Shown: in pieces, positions 19,221-28,020 of the stretch | How positions within the stretch are numbered: the stretch's first letter is position 1 | How the letters are laid out: each line of letters begins with the position of its first letter | Source: Stenotrophomonas sp. ISL-67 | GTDB lineage: Bacteria; Pseudomonadota; Gammaproteobacteria; Xanthomonadales; Xanthomonadaceae | Length of the DNA stretch: 64,000 bases | Direction of reading: 5' to 3' | NCBI RefSeq assembly: GCF_018612915.1 | Contig: NZ_JAGGRL010000005.1 | Span: 1 to 64,000 of the forward strand | Notes under the pieces: model-generated | Told to the model about the DNA's origin: nothing | What the model saw: the letters and a program-made list of their open reading frames with translations, nothing else | Databases searched by the model: none | Made by a program: the position numbers and the translations under genes

Positions 19221-19533
19221 TGGGGGGCTACTCCATTTCACGAAAGCAAACGGGGAGATCAAAGCCGCCGCATATCGTCGCCGCGGCCACGGAATACATC
19301 ATCGATGCGTGCAGAACTAGTCCGAAAAAGGTCATGGCCATGTGAATGTCGGAATGTGGATAACGGACGCAGGCCCCGGGGAATGCTGAACCTGTTGCGC
19401 TGGTTGGCGATGCAGCTTCTTTCACGTCGTCGTTACCGGTCGCGTAGTTAATCGCTGCTTCATGGAACAGATTTCAGGGCCAGGAAGGCAGCCAGTCCGG
19501 TAGTTCCGCGCATTCATTCGATGGAGAGACACG
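19221..19533. other. Divergent intergenic region between arcA and the SlyB-like gene
   Basis: 313 bp without a supported gene. It must hold the two divergent promoters. I see only a half FNR site (TTTGATCTCC reading toward arcA, near 19253-19263) and no convincing operator, repeat or RNA. Confidence 0.5.
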
Positions 19534-19995
19534 ATGAGACTTTCACATGCAGGTGCCGCGACGGCGCTGCTGGCTTCTGCCCTGTTCATGGCGGGCTGCG
19601 CCACCCACACCACGCCCAGCACTTTCAACCGCTCCGAGGTGGGGCGCGCGCAGGATGTGCAGATGGGCACGGTCCAGTCGATCCGGGCCGTGCAGATCCA
19701 GAATGATTCGCGCGGCGTAGCCACGCTTGTCGGCGCCGGTATCGGTGGCGTTGCCGGCAGCTCCATTGGCGGCGGCAGCCGTGCCAACACCATCGGCGCG
19801 ATCGCAGGTGCCGCAGCAGGCGGTGCCGCAGGCAACGCCTTGGCACGCGGCGCGCGCAACGGGGTGGAGATCACCGTCCAGCTCGAGAACGGCCGCACGG
19901 TCGCCGTGGTCCAGGACGGCAGCGCCAATGACTACCGCGTTGGCGACCGCGTGCGCGTGTCCAGCGACGGCAGCACTACCCGCGTTACCCGCTGA
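19534..19995 (+). CDS. Glycine-zipper outer membrane lipoprotein, SlyB/Pcp-like
   Basis: 153 residues, preceded by GGAGA. The signal peptide ends in the lipobox MAGC (Cys about 21). A glycine-zipper segment (residues about 65-110: GVATLVGAGIGGVAGSSIGG and AGAAAGGAAGNALARG) is typical of Rick_17kDa/SlyB proteins. A small beta domain follows (VEITVQLENGRTVAVVQDG, YRVGDRVRV). SlyB-type lipoproteins stabilise outer membrane proteins under envelope stress in enterics; here the role is inferred by family. Confidence 0.88.
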   Translation: MRLSHAGAATALLASALFMAGCATHTTPSTFNRSEVGRAQDVQMGTVQSIRAVQIQNDSRGVATLVGAGIGGVAGSSIGGGSRANTIGAIAGAAAGGAAGNALARGARNGVEITVQLENGRTVAVVQDGSANDYRVGDRVRVSSDGSTTRVTR

Positions 19996-20072
19996 GCCGG
20001 GAAACGCGCACCCGCAACGCCCGTCGCATAACGACGGGCGTGTCCCTGCGTAGCTCTGTCGAAGGAACCGCC

Positions 20073-20567
20073 ATGCGACCGCTGCTGCTGACACTGCTTG
20101 CCGTGGCCACCCTCAGCGGGTGCGCCACCACGCCTACCATGACCACCCAGGAACGCTTCAATCTGTATGTGCAGCACGCCGGTCCGCCGGTGTCTTCATT
20201 CCAGCTGGCGCGCTTCGTCCGTCATACCCAGTGGACGCCGCTGGGCGACCGGGCGCTGGCGGTGTGGACCAGCCAGAGCCGTGGACACCTGATTGAGCTG
20301 CGTGGCCGTTGTACCGGCCTGTCGATCGCGCACACGGTAGAAATCACCAACTCGTTCGGCACGGTCAATGCCCGCTGGGACAGCGTGATTCCCCGCACCA
20401 TGAGCGTGGCCATGCCGCAGTCCTGCCGCATCATCCGGATCCGCCCGCTGGATGGCACCGCGATCCGCGATGCGCGCCGCGAGATGCGCAACACGATCTA
20501 CGGCGAACGCCCGGCCGACCTGGTGGAAGATACCGGCCCGGATGTGACCGACAGCTTTGAAGAATGA
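20073..20567 (+). CDS. Small lipoprotein, DUF6491-like
   Basis: 164 residues from the ATG at 20073 (GAAGGA upstream); an ATG 11 codons earlier would break the signal. Lipobox LSGC. The mature part contains FVRHTQWTPLGDRALAVWTS and two Cys (GRCTGL, PQSCRIIRI), a pattern I associate with DUF6491 proteins of Xanthomonadales. Acidic C-terminus. No activity is known to me. Same strand as its neighbours, with a 77 bp gap before and 19 bp after. Confidence 0.7.
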   Translation: MRPLLLTLLAVATLSGCATTPTMTTQERFNLYVQHAGPPVSSFQLARFVRHTQWTPLGDRALAVWTSQSRGHLIELRGRCTGLSIAHTVEITNSFGTVNARWDSVIPRTMSVAMPQSCRIIRIRPLDGTAIRDARREMRNTIYGERPADLVEDTGPDVTDSFEE

Positions 20568-20586
20568 GTGCTGACCAGGGCCCGTG

Positions 20587-21141
20587 ATGGAACGACTGCG
20601 CAACATGATCCGCCGCAACGTGTCGCGCAGTCTGTTCGATGCGCGCTGGATCATGGCACCGTTCTACTTCGGGCTGGTGGTGGCGCTGTTGCTGTTGCTG
20701 TTCGTGTTCCTGCGCGAACTGCTCAATGCCGTGCTGCGCGTCGCCGAGCTGGGCCCGGCCGATGCGGTGCTGCTGTCGCTGTCGCTGATCGACCTGTCAC
20801 TGGTGGCCAACCTGCTGCTGATCGTCACCCTGGCCGGGTACGAGAACTTCGTGACGCGGATCGACTCCGGCCAGGAAAAGCGCCCATCGTGGATGGGTAC
20901 GGTCGATTTCTCCGGCATGAAGAGCAAGCTGATGGGCTCCATCATCGCCATCTCGGCGATTGCCCTGCTGCGGATCTTCATGAAGCTGGAGGAAGGCAAG
21001 GTGATCGACCCGGACGTTCTGCGCTGGATGGCGGGCATCCACGGCATGCTGTTGCTGTCAGCGCTGATCCTGGCCATCACCGAGCGGCTGGCCCGCCCAA
21101 CGCTCCGGCCGCCGGTCGAGCCACCACCGCCGCCTTCCTGA
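20587..21141 (+). CDS. yqhA: YqhA/UPF0114 family membrane protein
   Basis: 184 residues (a GTG one codon earlier is an alternative start). Four hydrophobic segments are seen, starting MAPFYFGLVVALLLLLFVFL. The family signature is clear: SLIDLSLVANLLLIV, then GYENFVTRID, then MGTVDFSGMKSKLMGSIIAIS. The C-terminus is Pro-rich (PPVEPPPPPS), unlike the short tail of the E. coli protein. Function unknown. The stop is 1 bp from the stop of the convergent hydrolase gene. Confidence 0.85.
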   Translation: MERLRNMIRRNVSRSLFDARWIMAPFYFGLVVALLLLLFVFLRELLNAVLRVAELGPADAVLLSLSLIDLSLVANLLLIVTLAGYENFVTRIDSGQEKRPSWMGTVDFSGMKSKLMGSIIAISAIALLRIFMKLEEGKVIDPDVLRWMAGIHGMLLLSALILAITERLARPTLRPPVEPPPPPS

Positions 21142-21142
21142 C

Positions 21143-22864
21143 TCAACCGCCACTGCTGCTGCGCCGCCGCTCGATCTCGCGGCGGCGCAGCGGGTCCAGC
21201 AGGTCCCTCAAGCGCTGCGTGTCGAGATCACTCCACTCAGGGGTTCCGAGTACTTCCTGCCACCCCGCAATGTAGTGCGCAGGCGCGAACACGTGGCCAT
21301 AGCCCATCGGCGTTCGATCGGCCAGCAGCATGTCCAGCGCCAGCTGCAGCATGCTCACCAGCGGGTACCAGCGCACGGCAGGCGACACATCCGGAGCACG
21401 CGGCTCGGCCATCCAGTCCGGCTGCCGCCACGCGTCGTAAGGGGTGAAGAAGGTGATCGGGTCGCTGGCGTACTGCAGGTACACCACGCGCATCCTTCCC
21501 CATGGCGCCGCAGCGGGAACCGGGGTGCCTGCCTGGTTCATGAAGCGCACCGCGCGGCTGTCCCGGAACACCGGCAGCCATTCGGGGGAGCCGGCGTTGC
21601 GCTGATTGGTGGTCTGCCGCCAGGTCCGGGTGGCAAACGGCGGACCGCTCCACAGCGCGCCATCGATGGGCGCATCGATCATGTCGAACAGGTTCACCGA
21701 GCGCTCGGAGTTCATCGCCCCCAGGCTCAACCCGTGCACATACAACCGCGGGCGCGTTTCCACCGGCAACGTACGCCAGTACGCATACACCTCGGCAAAC
21801 AACAGCCGCGAGGTTTCCTCGCCATACTCGGGTTCGACCAGCAGCGACAGCGGGCTGGACAGGTAGGAATACTGCACCGCCACGCTGGCCACGTTACCGT
21901 GGAGCAGGTACTCCAGGCTGTCCACCGCTGCCGGGTCGACCCAGCCGGTGCCGGTGGGTGTGATCACCACCAGGTTGGCACGCTCGAAGCCGCCCTGGCG
22001 TTGCAGTTCGCGTAGCGCCAGCTGCGCACGTGCGCGGGCATCCTCCGCCGCAGGCAGCCCGGCGTAGACCCGGATCGGCTGCAGCGCCGGTTTACCGGTG
22101 AACGCGGCAATGTCCGCCGCGTCCGGTCCGGCGGTCACGTAATCGCGCCCTGCCCTGCCCATCTGCTCCCAGACCACCAGCGAGCCGGGGCCGCCGGTTG
22201 CGCCAGGTCGCGCCGGTGCGATGGCGTCGGGCGGAATCAACGCATCGGCTTTGCGGAACGACGCATCGGCCGCGTGCAGTGCACCGCGCAGCAGCACGCC
22301 GTTGGCGAGGTTGAAGAACACCACCGCGGCCACCACGATGCCCAGCAGCCGCGCCACCGGGGCGGGCATGATCCGCTGCGACAGCCCCCCGACCCGGCGC
22401 GCCACCCAGGCAAACGCCCGGCCCAGTACCAGCAGCACGGCGAACACCGCCAGCGCAATGGCCAGCAGCCGCAGCGAGAAGCTCTCGTCCATCGGCGGCA
22501 GGCCCATCACCACGCGCACCGAATCCTGCCAGGGTCGAACCCACCACACGGTCAGTGCGCAGGCCAGCAGGCTCGCCCACGGCAGCCAGCGCAGCACCCG
22601 CTGCAGCCGCCCACGGCCCAGCTCGGGCAGCATCAGGCGCCGCCACAGGGCGGCCAGCGCCACACCGATGAGGTAGCCCACGGCGAAGCACACCCCCGAC
22701 AATAGTCCCTGGGCCAGGTATCCACGCGGGACCAGGCTGGGGGTCAACGAGGCGATGAAGCACAGCGAACCCAGCACCTGCCCGGTGCGGCACAGCGGAC
22801 CCCGATACGGCGCGGACAAGCGCGCCAGCAGGGAACGAAACGGTGTGGCGGGTGGCCCGGTCAC
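21143..22864 (-). CDS. Membrane-anchored alpha/beta hydrolase (Abhydrolase_9 type)
   Basis: 573 residues from a GTG at 22864 that overlaps the upstream transporter's stop (GTGA). The N-terminal 200 residues hold about five membrane segments (QVLGSLCFIASLTPSLVPRGY, LLAIALAVFAVLLVLGRAFA and others). The C-terminal catalytic half has the nucleophile motif YVHGLSLGAMNS and the later segments ALWSGPPF and VVYLQYASDPITFF. This matches the alpha/beta-hydrolase family with an N-terminal membrane domain. Substrate unknown; coupling to two basic amino acid antiporters is intriguing but unexplained. An in-frame continuation far upstream exists but runs antisense to transporter coding and is not the gene. 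Confidence 0.82.
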   Translation of the reverse strand: MTGPPATPFRSLLARLSAPYRGPLCRTGQVLGSLCFIASLTPSLVPRGYLAQGLLSGVCFAVGYLIGVALAALWRRLMLPELGRGRLQRVLRWLPWASLLACALTVWWVRPWQDSVRVVMGLPPMDESFSLRLLAIALAVFAVLLVLGRAFAWVARRVGGLSQRIMPAPVARLLGIVVAAVVFFNLANGVLLRGALHAADASFRKADALIPPDAIAPARPGATGGPGSLVVWEQMGRAGRDYVTAGPDAADIAAFTGKPALQPIRVYAGLPAAEDARARAQLALRELQRQGGFERANLVVITPTGTGWVDPAAVDSLEYLLHGNVASVAVQYSYLSSPLSLLVEPEYGEETSRLLFAEVYAYWRTLPVETRPRLYVHGLSLGAMNSERSVNLFDMIDAPIDGALWSGPPFATRTWRQTTNQRNAGSPEWLPVFRDSRAVRFMNQAGTPVPAAAPWGRMRVVYLQYASDPITFFTPYDAWRQPDWMAEPRAPDVSPAVRWYPLVSMLQLALDMLLADRTPMGYGHVFAPAHYIAGWQEVLGTPEWSDLDTQRLRDLLDPLRRREIERRRSSSGG

Positions 22865-24288
22865 AGGCGCAGCCAGCCACTGGCCAACCCGACAACAGCC
22901 GCTGCCGCCATCACGCACAGCAACAACAACACCGCCGTCTCCGCCGGTCGGAACGCGAGGCCCCGATGGCGCTGCCACGCCCAGAACAGGATCGATCCGG
23001 GCACGTACAGCAGGCTGGACAGCATCAGGTAGCGACTCCCACCGGCCAGCAGCATGGACGCCGCATAGACCGTGGCGATGCCGGCGATCCAGCGCATCCG
23101 CGCGTGCGCGGCACCCTCCACCCCGCCCTCGCCCCCCAACGACAGTTTGAGCTGGTACGCGGCCACCAGCAGGTACGGCACCAGCGTCATCGCGCTGGTC
23201 ATCTTCAATGCCAAGGTAAACGCGTAGTCGGCGAACCAGCTCACCAGCAGGAAGGCCTGGATCACGCCGTTGGTCAGCCACAGCGCCGCGTCCGGCACGC
23301 CGGCGCGGTTCTCGCGCGCCAGTGCACGCGGCATGGCGTCGTTGAGCGCTGCCGAATGCAGCACTTCGGCGGCCAGCAGCGACCAGGACAGGTAATTGCC
23401 CAGCACCGAAATCAGCAGGCCGATGCTGATGAACAGCGCCCCCCAGCGCCCGGCGATCGCCTCCATCACCCCTGCCATCGAGGGGGTACGCAGCGCGGCC
23501 AGGTCCGGGCGCAGCATCACCCCGTAGGACAGGATCGTGACCATCACCAGCAGGCACAGCACCCCAAGGAACCCGGCCACGGTGGCGATGCCGACGTCCT
23601 CGCGGCGGCGCGCATGGCGGGAATACACGCTGGCCCCTTCGATACCCACGAACACGAACACTGTCAGCAGCAGGGTGCCCCGGGTCTGTTGCCACAACGT
23701 GCCGGCACCCGGCGGCTCGCCGCCCCACAGGTTCAAGGCGAACACATCGGCGCGGAAGCCCAGGAACAGGAACACGATGAACACCGCCAGCGGCACCAGC
23801 TTGGCCACGGTGGCGATGGTGTTGATCAGCGCCGCCTCCTTGATTCCGCGCAGGATAAGGAAGTGGAAGCCCCACAGCAGCAGCGATGCCGAAAGGATCG
23901 CCACCACGGTGGTGCCATCGCCGAATGCCGGGAAGAACTGGCCCAGCGTGGCCTTGATCAGGATCAGGCAGGCCACATCGGCCAGGCAGCAACCCAGCCA
24001 GTAACCGACCGCGGAAAGCAGGCCTGCATAATCGCCGAAACCGGCTTTCGCATACGCGTAGATGCCGGTGTCCAGCTCCGGTTTCAGCCGCGACAGCGAC
24101 TGGAACACGAACGCCAGCATCAGCATGCCGGTGCCGGCAATGGCCCAGGCCAACAGCGCGCCGTGCACCCCCGTGTTGGCCGCGAACGCGGCCGGCAGCG
24201 CGAAGATGCCCGAACCGATCATCGAGCCGACCACCAGCGCGGTCAGCTCCAGCAGCGACAACTTGCGGCTACCCGCGGCAGGGCTCAT
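22861..24288 (-). CDS. APC-superfamily basic amino acid antiporter (arginine/ornithine type), copy 2
   Basis: 475 residues with about 12-13 membrane segments. The amino-terminal APC signature is LTALVVGSMIGSGIFALPAA, and TM6 has FVFVGIEGASVYSRHARRRE, close to ArcD/antiporter relatives in the basic amino acid/polyamine antiporter family. It is about half identical by eye to the upstream copy along its length. It overlaps the hydrolase start downstream (GTGA) and follows copy 1 after 47 bp. Likely exchanges arginine with ornithine or a polyamine; substrate not proven. Confidence 0.8.
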   Translation of the reverse strand: MSPAAGSRKLSLLELTALVVGSMIGSGIFALPAAFAANTGVHGALLAWAIAGTGMLMLAFVFQSLSRLKPELDTGIYAYAKAGFGDYAGLLSAVGYWLGCCLADVACLILIKATLGQFFPAFGDGTTVVAILSASLLLWGFHFLILRGIKEAALINTIATVAKLVPLAVFIVFLFLGFRADVFALNLWGGEPPGAGTLWQQTRGTLLLTVFVFVGIEGASVYSRHARRREDVGIATVAGFLGVLCLLVMVTILSYGVMLRPDLAALRTPSMAGVMEAIAGRWGALFISIGLLISVLGNYLSWSLLAAEVLHSAALNDAMPRALARENRAGVPDAALWLTNGVIQAFLLVSWFADYAFTLALKMTSAMTLVPYLLVAAYQLKLSLGGEGGVEGAAHARMRWIAGIATVYAASMLLAGGSRYLMLSSLLYVPGSILFWAWQRHRGLAFRPAETAVLLLLCVMAAAAVVGLASGWLRL

Positions 24289-24335
24289 GGCAACTCAATC
24301 CTTGTCGGGTAGGCAGACCCGCGCACATGCGCGGA

Positions 24336-25760
24336 TCAGATCTGGATGTAGCCCGTGGCGATCCAGTACACGCCGACCAGTGCCGCGACCACGGCCAGGG
24401 CAAGAATGATGAAATCCGAGGCCTTGGTGAAGATCTTTTCGCCCTGTTCGCGCCGCGCCCACAAGTACAGCAGGCTGCCCGGCGCGTAGAGCACCGCCGA
24501 CAACACGATGAATTTGATGCCGCCGGCATACAGCAGGAAGGCGGTGTAGAGGGTGGCCAGGATCGCAAGGGTGAGGTCGCGCCCGCGCTCGTTGGGCCGT
24601 TCGTGGTACGTTTCGCCGCGTTTGGTGATCTGCAGCCCGTAGGCGGCCACCAGCAGGAACGGAATCAGCGACATCGCGCTGGTCAGGTTGAGCATCAGCG
24701 AGAACGCATCGCGCGACCAGTAGGTGGTGATCACGATCAGCTGCACGATGATGTTGGTCGCCCATAGCGCTGCCGCCGGAACGCCGTTGGCGTTCTCCCG
24801 CGCGAAGATCGCCGGCATGTCCTTGGTGCGGGCCGCCGCCGACAGTACCTCGGCACAGATCAACGACCAGGCCAGGTAAGCACCCAGCACGGAAACCAGC
24901 AGGCCGACACTGACGAAGACGGCGCCCCAATGGCCCACCACGGCTTCAAGCACGGCGGCCATCGAAGGCTGGCGCATGCCGGCGATGTCGGCCCGTTCCA
25001 GTACGGCGAATGGCAGCAGGGTCACCAGCACCATCAGGGTGGTAACCACCAGGAAGCCGGTGATGGTGGCCGCACCCACGTCCTTGCGTTCCTTGGCGTA
25101 GCGCGAGTAAACGCTGGCGCCTTCGATGCCAAGGAACACAAACACGGTGACCAGCATGGTCGCGCGGACCTGTTCGAAGATGTTGCCTTCCAGGCCGCCG
25201 CCATAGAAGTTGAACGTGAACACCTCCATCTTCATGGCAAAGGCCATGATGACCAGGAACACCAGGATCGGGATCACCTTGGCGATGGTGACGATCTTGT
25301 TGATCGCCGCGGCCTGCTGCACGCCACGGAGGATCATGAAGTGGAACAGCCAGATGCCGGCCGAGGCCACCAGAATCGCCACCACGGTGTTGCCGTCGCC
25401 GAAGATCGGAAAGAACGCGCCCAGGGTGGACTTGATCAGCACCCAGTACGACACGTTGCCGATGCAGCTGCCGATCCAGTAACCGAACGCGGAAAGGAAG
25501 CCGGGGTAATTGCCGAAGCCCTCCTTCGCATAGGCGAACACACCCGCGTCGAGGTCGGGTTTGCGCTCGGCCAACAGTTGGAACACGCGTGCCAGGGTGT
25601 ACATGCCCAGGCCGGCAATCAGCCAGGCCACCACCGCGCCCAGCGGGCCGGTCGCGCCGGCGAAGGTTCGGGGAAGGGAAAAAATACCCGCGCCGATCAT
25701 GCCGCCGACCACCATGGCGGTAAGTTGCGTGCGCGTCATCTTCACAACGTTCGAGGACAT
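24336..25760 (-). CDS. APC-superfamily basic amino acid antiporter (arginine/ornithine type), copy 1
   Basis: 474 residues from the ATG at 25760 (MSSNVVKMTRTQLTAMVVGG), which aligns with the start of copy 2; an ATG at 25775 is equally possible because neither has a strong ribosome site. Signatures: GGMIGAGIFSLPRTFAG, then in TM6 FVFLGIEGASVYSRYAKERK. It ends in a hydrophobic segment. First gene of a three-gene unit. Arginine/ornithine exchange fits the nearby arcA, but arcA is a separate transcription unit. Confidence 0.8.
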   Translation of the reverse strand: MSSNVVKMTRTQLTAMVVGGMIGAGIFSLPRTFAGATGPLGAVVAWLIAGLGMYTLARVFQLLAERKPDLDAGVFAYAKEGFGNYPGFLSAFGYWIGSCIGNVSYWVLIKSTLGAFFPIFGDGNTVVAILVASAGIWLFHFMILRGVQQAAAINKIVTIAKVIPILVFLVIMAFAMKMEVFTFNFYGGGLEGNIFEQVRATMLVTVFVFLGIEGASVYSRYAKERKDVGAATITGFLVVTTLMVLVTLLPFAVLERADIAGMRQPSMAAVLEAVVGHWGAVFVSVGLLVSVLGAYLAWSLICAEVLSAAARTKDMPAIFARENANGVPAAALWATNIIVQLIVITTYWSRDAFSLMLNLTSAMSLIPFLLVAAYGLQITKRGETYHERPNERGRDLTLAILATLYTAFLLYAGGIKFIVLSAVLYAPGSLLYLWARREQGEKIFTKASDFIILALAVVAALVGVYWIATGYIQI

Positions 25761-25950
25761 GGCGGGCGTCCGCATGCAGGTTGGAGCGTTCAGGATGGAG
25801 AGGAAATCGTCAATTCGACGTGAGATCCAGCTCAGTATTTGCTGCACATTCCCCACTGCGCGGGCGAACTATCCGCGATCCGACGTGCCTGCCTGTTCAT
25901 GCAGGCCACGTGCCCTGCGACGCCCGGTCGCACCGGTCCAGATCGTCGGC

Positions 25951-25964
25951 TTGACCAATGTCAG
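25951..25964. promoter_or_regulatory. Candidate FNR/DNR-type box
   Basis: TTGACCAATGTCAG is a near-palindrome of the FNR/DNR form (TTGAC-N4-GTCAA, one mismatch), centred about 77 bp before the ATG of the PAS gene and about 197 bp before antiporter copy 1. Weaker than the two boxes of the nar and moa operons. Confidence 0.4.
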
Positions 25965-26034
25965 GGCATCGAGGGGGGGTGCGGTCGATGCTGTCCACGA
26001 ACCGACACACCCACCCATTCAACCGGAACCTGCC

Positions 26035-26463
26035 ATGTCCTACCGCCCCGTCACCACCCAGCTGTTGAACGCCCTCGAGAACGTCATGGTCATCTCCACC
26101 ACCGACCTGCAGGGCAACATCACCTATGCAAATGACCTGTTCTGCACCCTTACCGGCTTCCAGCGCGAGGAGCTGATCGGCCAACCGCACAGCATCGTGC
26201 GCCACCCGGACGTGCCCAAGGCCGTCTACAAGGACATGTGGGACACCATCAAGGCCGGCAGGATCTGGACCGGCATCGTGCCCAACCTTGGCAAGGGCGG
26301 CGCGTTGTACGTCGTGGATACCACCGTGCAGCCGCTGTGGGACGAGGCCGGCCAGATCACCTCGTACATCAGCATCCGGCGCGTGGTGAACGACCTCATG
26401 GGCAACTTCGACGCGGTGGAGTTCAGCAAGGAAACGTTCGACGCGTTCTACGAGGCCGCGTGA
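26035..26463 (+). CDS. Stand-alone Aer-type PAS domain protein
   Basis: 142 residues. Nearly the whole protein is one PAS domain resembling the sensory domain of the aerotaxis receptor Aer: VISTTDLQGNITYANDLF, GQPHSIVRHPDVPKAVYKDM followed by W, and YISIRRVV. The conserved Trp in KDMWDT and the RHPD motif fit FAD-binding Aer PAS domains. There is no membrane, HAMP or signalling domain. The downstream flavoprotein gene overlaps the stop (GTGA), suggesting that the PAS protein senses or relays flavin redox state with it (inference). Confidence 0.82.
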   Translation: MSYRPVTTQLLNALENVMVISTTDLQGNITYANDLFCTLTGFQREELIGQPHSIVRHPDVPKAVYKDMWDTIKAGRIWTGIVPNLGKGGALYVVDTTVQPLWDEAGQITSYISIRRVVNDLMGNFDAVEFSKETFDAFYEAA

Positions 26464-27998
26464 GCGCCCCGGCCCCCATCCAACGCGTGCTGGTGGGCTA
26501 CGGCTCCGAATCCGGCACCGCCCGCGCCCTGGCCCACCGCCTGGGCGCGTTCCCGGCCCTGCAGGCGTACGCGCCGCAGGTGCTGCCGTTCAACGACATC
26601 GATGTGGCCGGGCTCGGTGCCGGCGATGTGCTGCTGGCCCTGTCCAGCTCGTTTGGCGATGGCGAGCCGCCGGCCAACGGCGAGCGCTTCGCCCAGGCGC
26701 TGCGCCAGGCCCCCGCCCTGCCCGGCCTGCGCTATGCGGTGTTTGGGCTGGGCGACACCGGCTACCCGCGCTTCTGTGGCTTCACCAAGGAAATGGACGC
26801 GTTGCTGGGCGAGCGTCAGGCGCAGCCGATCATGAACCGGGTGGACGCCGATGCCTGCCATGAGCAGTTCTTCCAGCGCTGGGCACCGGTACTGGGCGAC
26901 GTGCTGGGCGGACAGCCCGACGCCGGACGCGACCTGCACCTGCAGGTAACCGCCTACGGCGAGGACAATGCCTTCCACGCGCCGGTGATCGAACGGCGGC
27001 GGCTGAGCCGCAGCGAGCCGGCCGCCTGGCACGTGGAGCTGGACCTGCGCGGCAGCGGTATCGTCTACCGCGCGGGCGACACGCTGCACGTGATCGCCCC
27101 CAATGACCCGCAACTGCTCGATGCATTTGCCGCATGGTATGACGACCCTGCGGCTGCCGAACTGCTGCGCCACAAAGAGCTGCGGCAGCTGGGCAAGGCC
27201 CTGCTGAGGGAACTGGCCCGGCTGGGCGGCAGCGACGCGTTGAAGGGGCTGCTGAAAGTCAGCCAACGCCAGGCACTGGAAACCCATCTCCACGGCAGCG
27301 ATCTGCTGGATGTGCTGATGGACCATGCCACGCCCGACAGCGTGCCACTCGCACGCCTGGTCGGGCTGGTGTCGCCATGCCTGCCACGTGCCTACTCCAT
27401 CGCTTCGGCAGCGGGTGAGACCGTGGCGTTGTGTATCCGTGAGGTGAGTTACACCCATCGCGGGCGCACCCGTCGTGGTACCGCCACCGGAGGGCTGCTG
27501 CACGGTGCCGACCGTGTCCGCGTGTACTGCCGTACGAACCCCGGATTCCATCTGCCCGACGATGCGCAGGCACCCCTGTTGCTGGTTGGCACCGGCACCG
27601 GCATCGCCCCGCTGATGGGGCTGGTGCACGAGCTGCGGGCCAGCGGCAGCCGCCGCGAGGTGCACCTGCTGTTCGGTGAGAAGCACCGGGCGCATGACTA
27701 CCTGTACGAAGATGTGCTGCAGCAGTGGCACGCCGACGGCTGGCTGGCCACGCTGCGCACCGCGTTCTCGCGCGATGGTGCGGACAAGTACTACGTCCAG
27801 CATGCGCTCGCCGAGCACGCCGGGGACGTCGCTGACCTGTTCGCGCGCGGCGCCCACCTGTACCTGTGCGGCAACAAGCGGCACCTGGAAAGCGCGGTAC
27901 AGCAGGCGGTCAATGCGATCCATCCGGACATGGACCCTGCAACGACTCGGTGGGCCAGCCTGCACCAGCAACAGCGCCTGCACTGCGAGCTGTACTGA
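26460..27998 (+). CDS. Diflavin reductase (flavodoxin - FAD - NAD(P)H), CysJ/CPR-like
   Basis: 512 residues from a GTG at 26460 overlapping the PAS stop. Domain order: flavodoxin-like FMN domain (about 8-150; VLVGYGSESGTARALA, SSSFGDGEPPANG, VFGLGDTGYPRFC), an FAD-binding domain with PRAYSIAS near residue 310, and an NAD(P)H domain (LLVGTGTGIAPLMGL, then HLYLCGNKRHLESAV). It ends in an aromatic Tyr as reductases of this fold do. Such enzymes pass electrons from NADPH to haem or sirohaem partners. No CysI or other obvious acceptor is adjacent, so the partner is unknown. Regulation by the candidate FNR box at 25951 is possible. Confidence 0.85.
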   Translation: MSAPAPIQRVLVGYGSESGTARALAHRLGAFPALQAYAPQVLPFNDIDVAGLGAGDVLLALSSSFGDGEPPANGERFAQALRQAPALPGLRYAVFGLGDTGYPRFCGFTKEMDALLGERQAQPIMNRVDADACHEQFFQRWAPVLGDVLGGQPDAGRDLHLQVTAYGEDNAFHAPVIERRRLSRSEPAAWHVELDLRGSGIVYRAGDTLHVIAPNDPQLLDAFAAWYDDPAAAELLRHKELRQLGKALLRELARLGGSDALKGLLKVSQRQALETHLHGSDLLDVLMDHATPDSVPLARLVGLVSPCLPRAYSIASAAGETVALCIREVSYTHRGRTRRGTATGGLLHGADRVRVYCRTNPGFHLPDDAQAPLLLVGTGTGIAPLMGLVHELRASGSRREVHLLFGEKHRAHDYLYEDVLQQWHADGWLATLRTAFSRDGADKYYVQHALAEHAGDVADLFARGAHLYLCGNKRHLESAVQQAVNAIHPDMDPATTRWASLHQQQRLHCELY

Positions 27999-28020
27999 AC
28001 CACCCGACACCGCGCCCCGC

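Noticed and set aside
19253-19263. FNR site upstream of arcA
   Set aside because: Only one half-site is present (TTGAT without the opposing ATCAA), so anaerobic control of arcA by FNR is not supported.
22865-23992. In-frame upstream extension of the membrane hydrolase to 949 residues
   Set aside because: The extension is an alternative frame of the antiporter gene; a GTG overlapping the antiporter stop gives the natural start.
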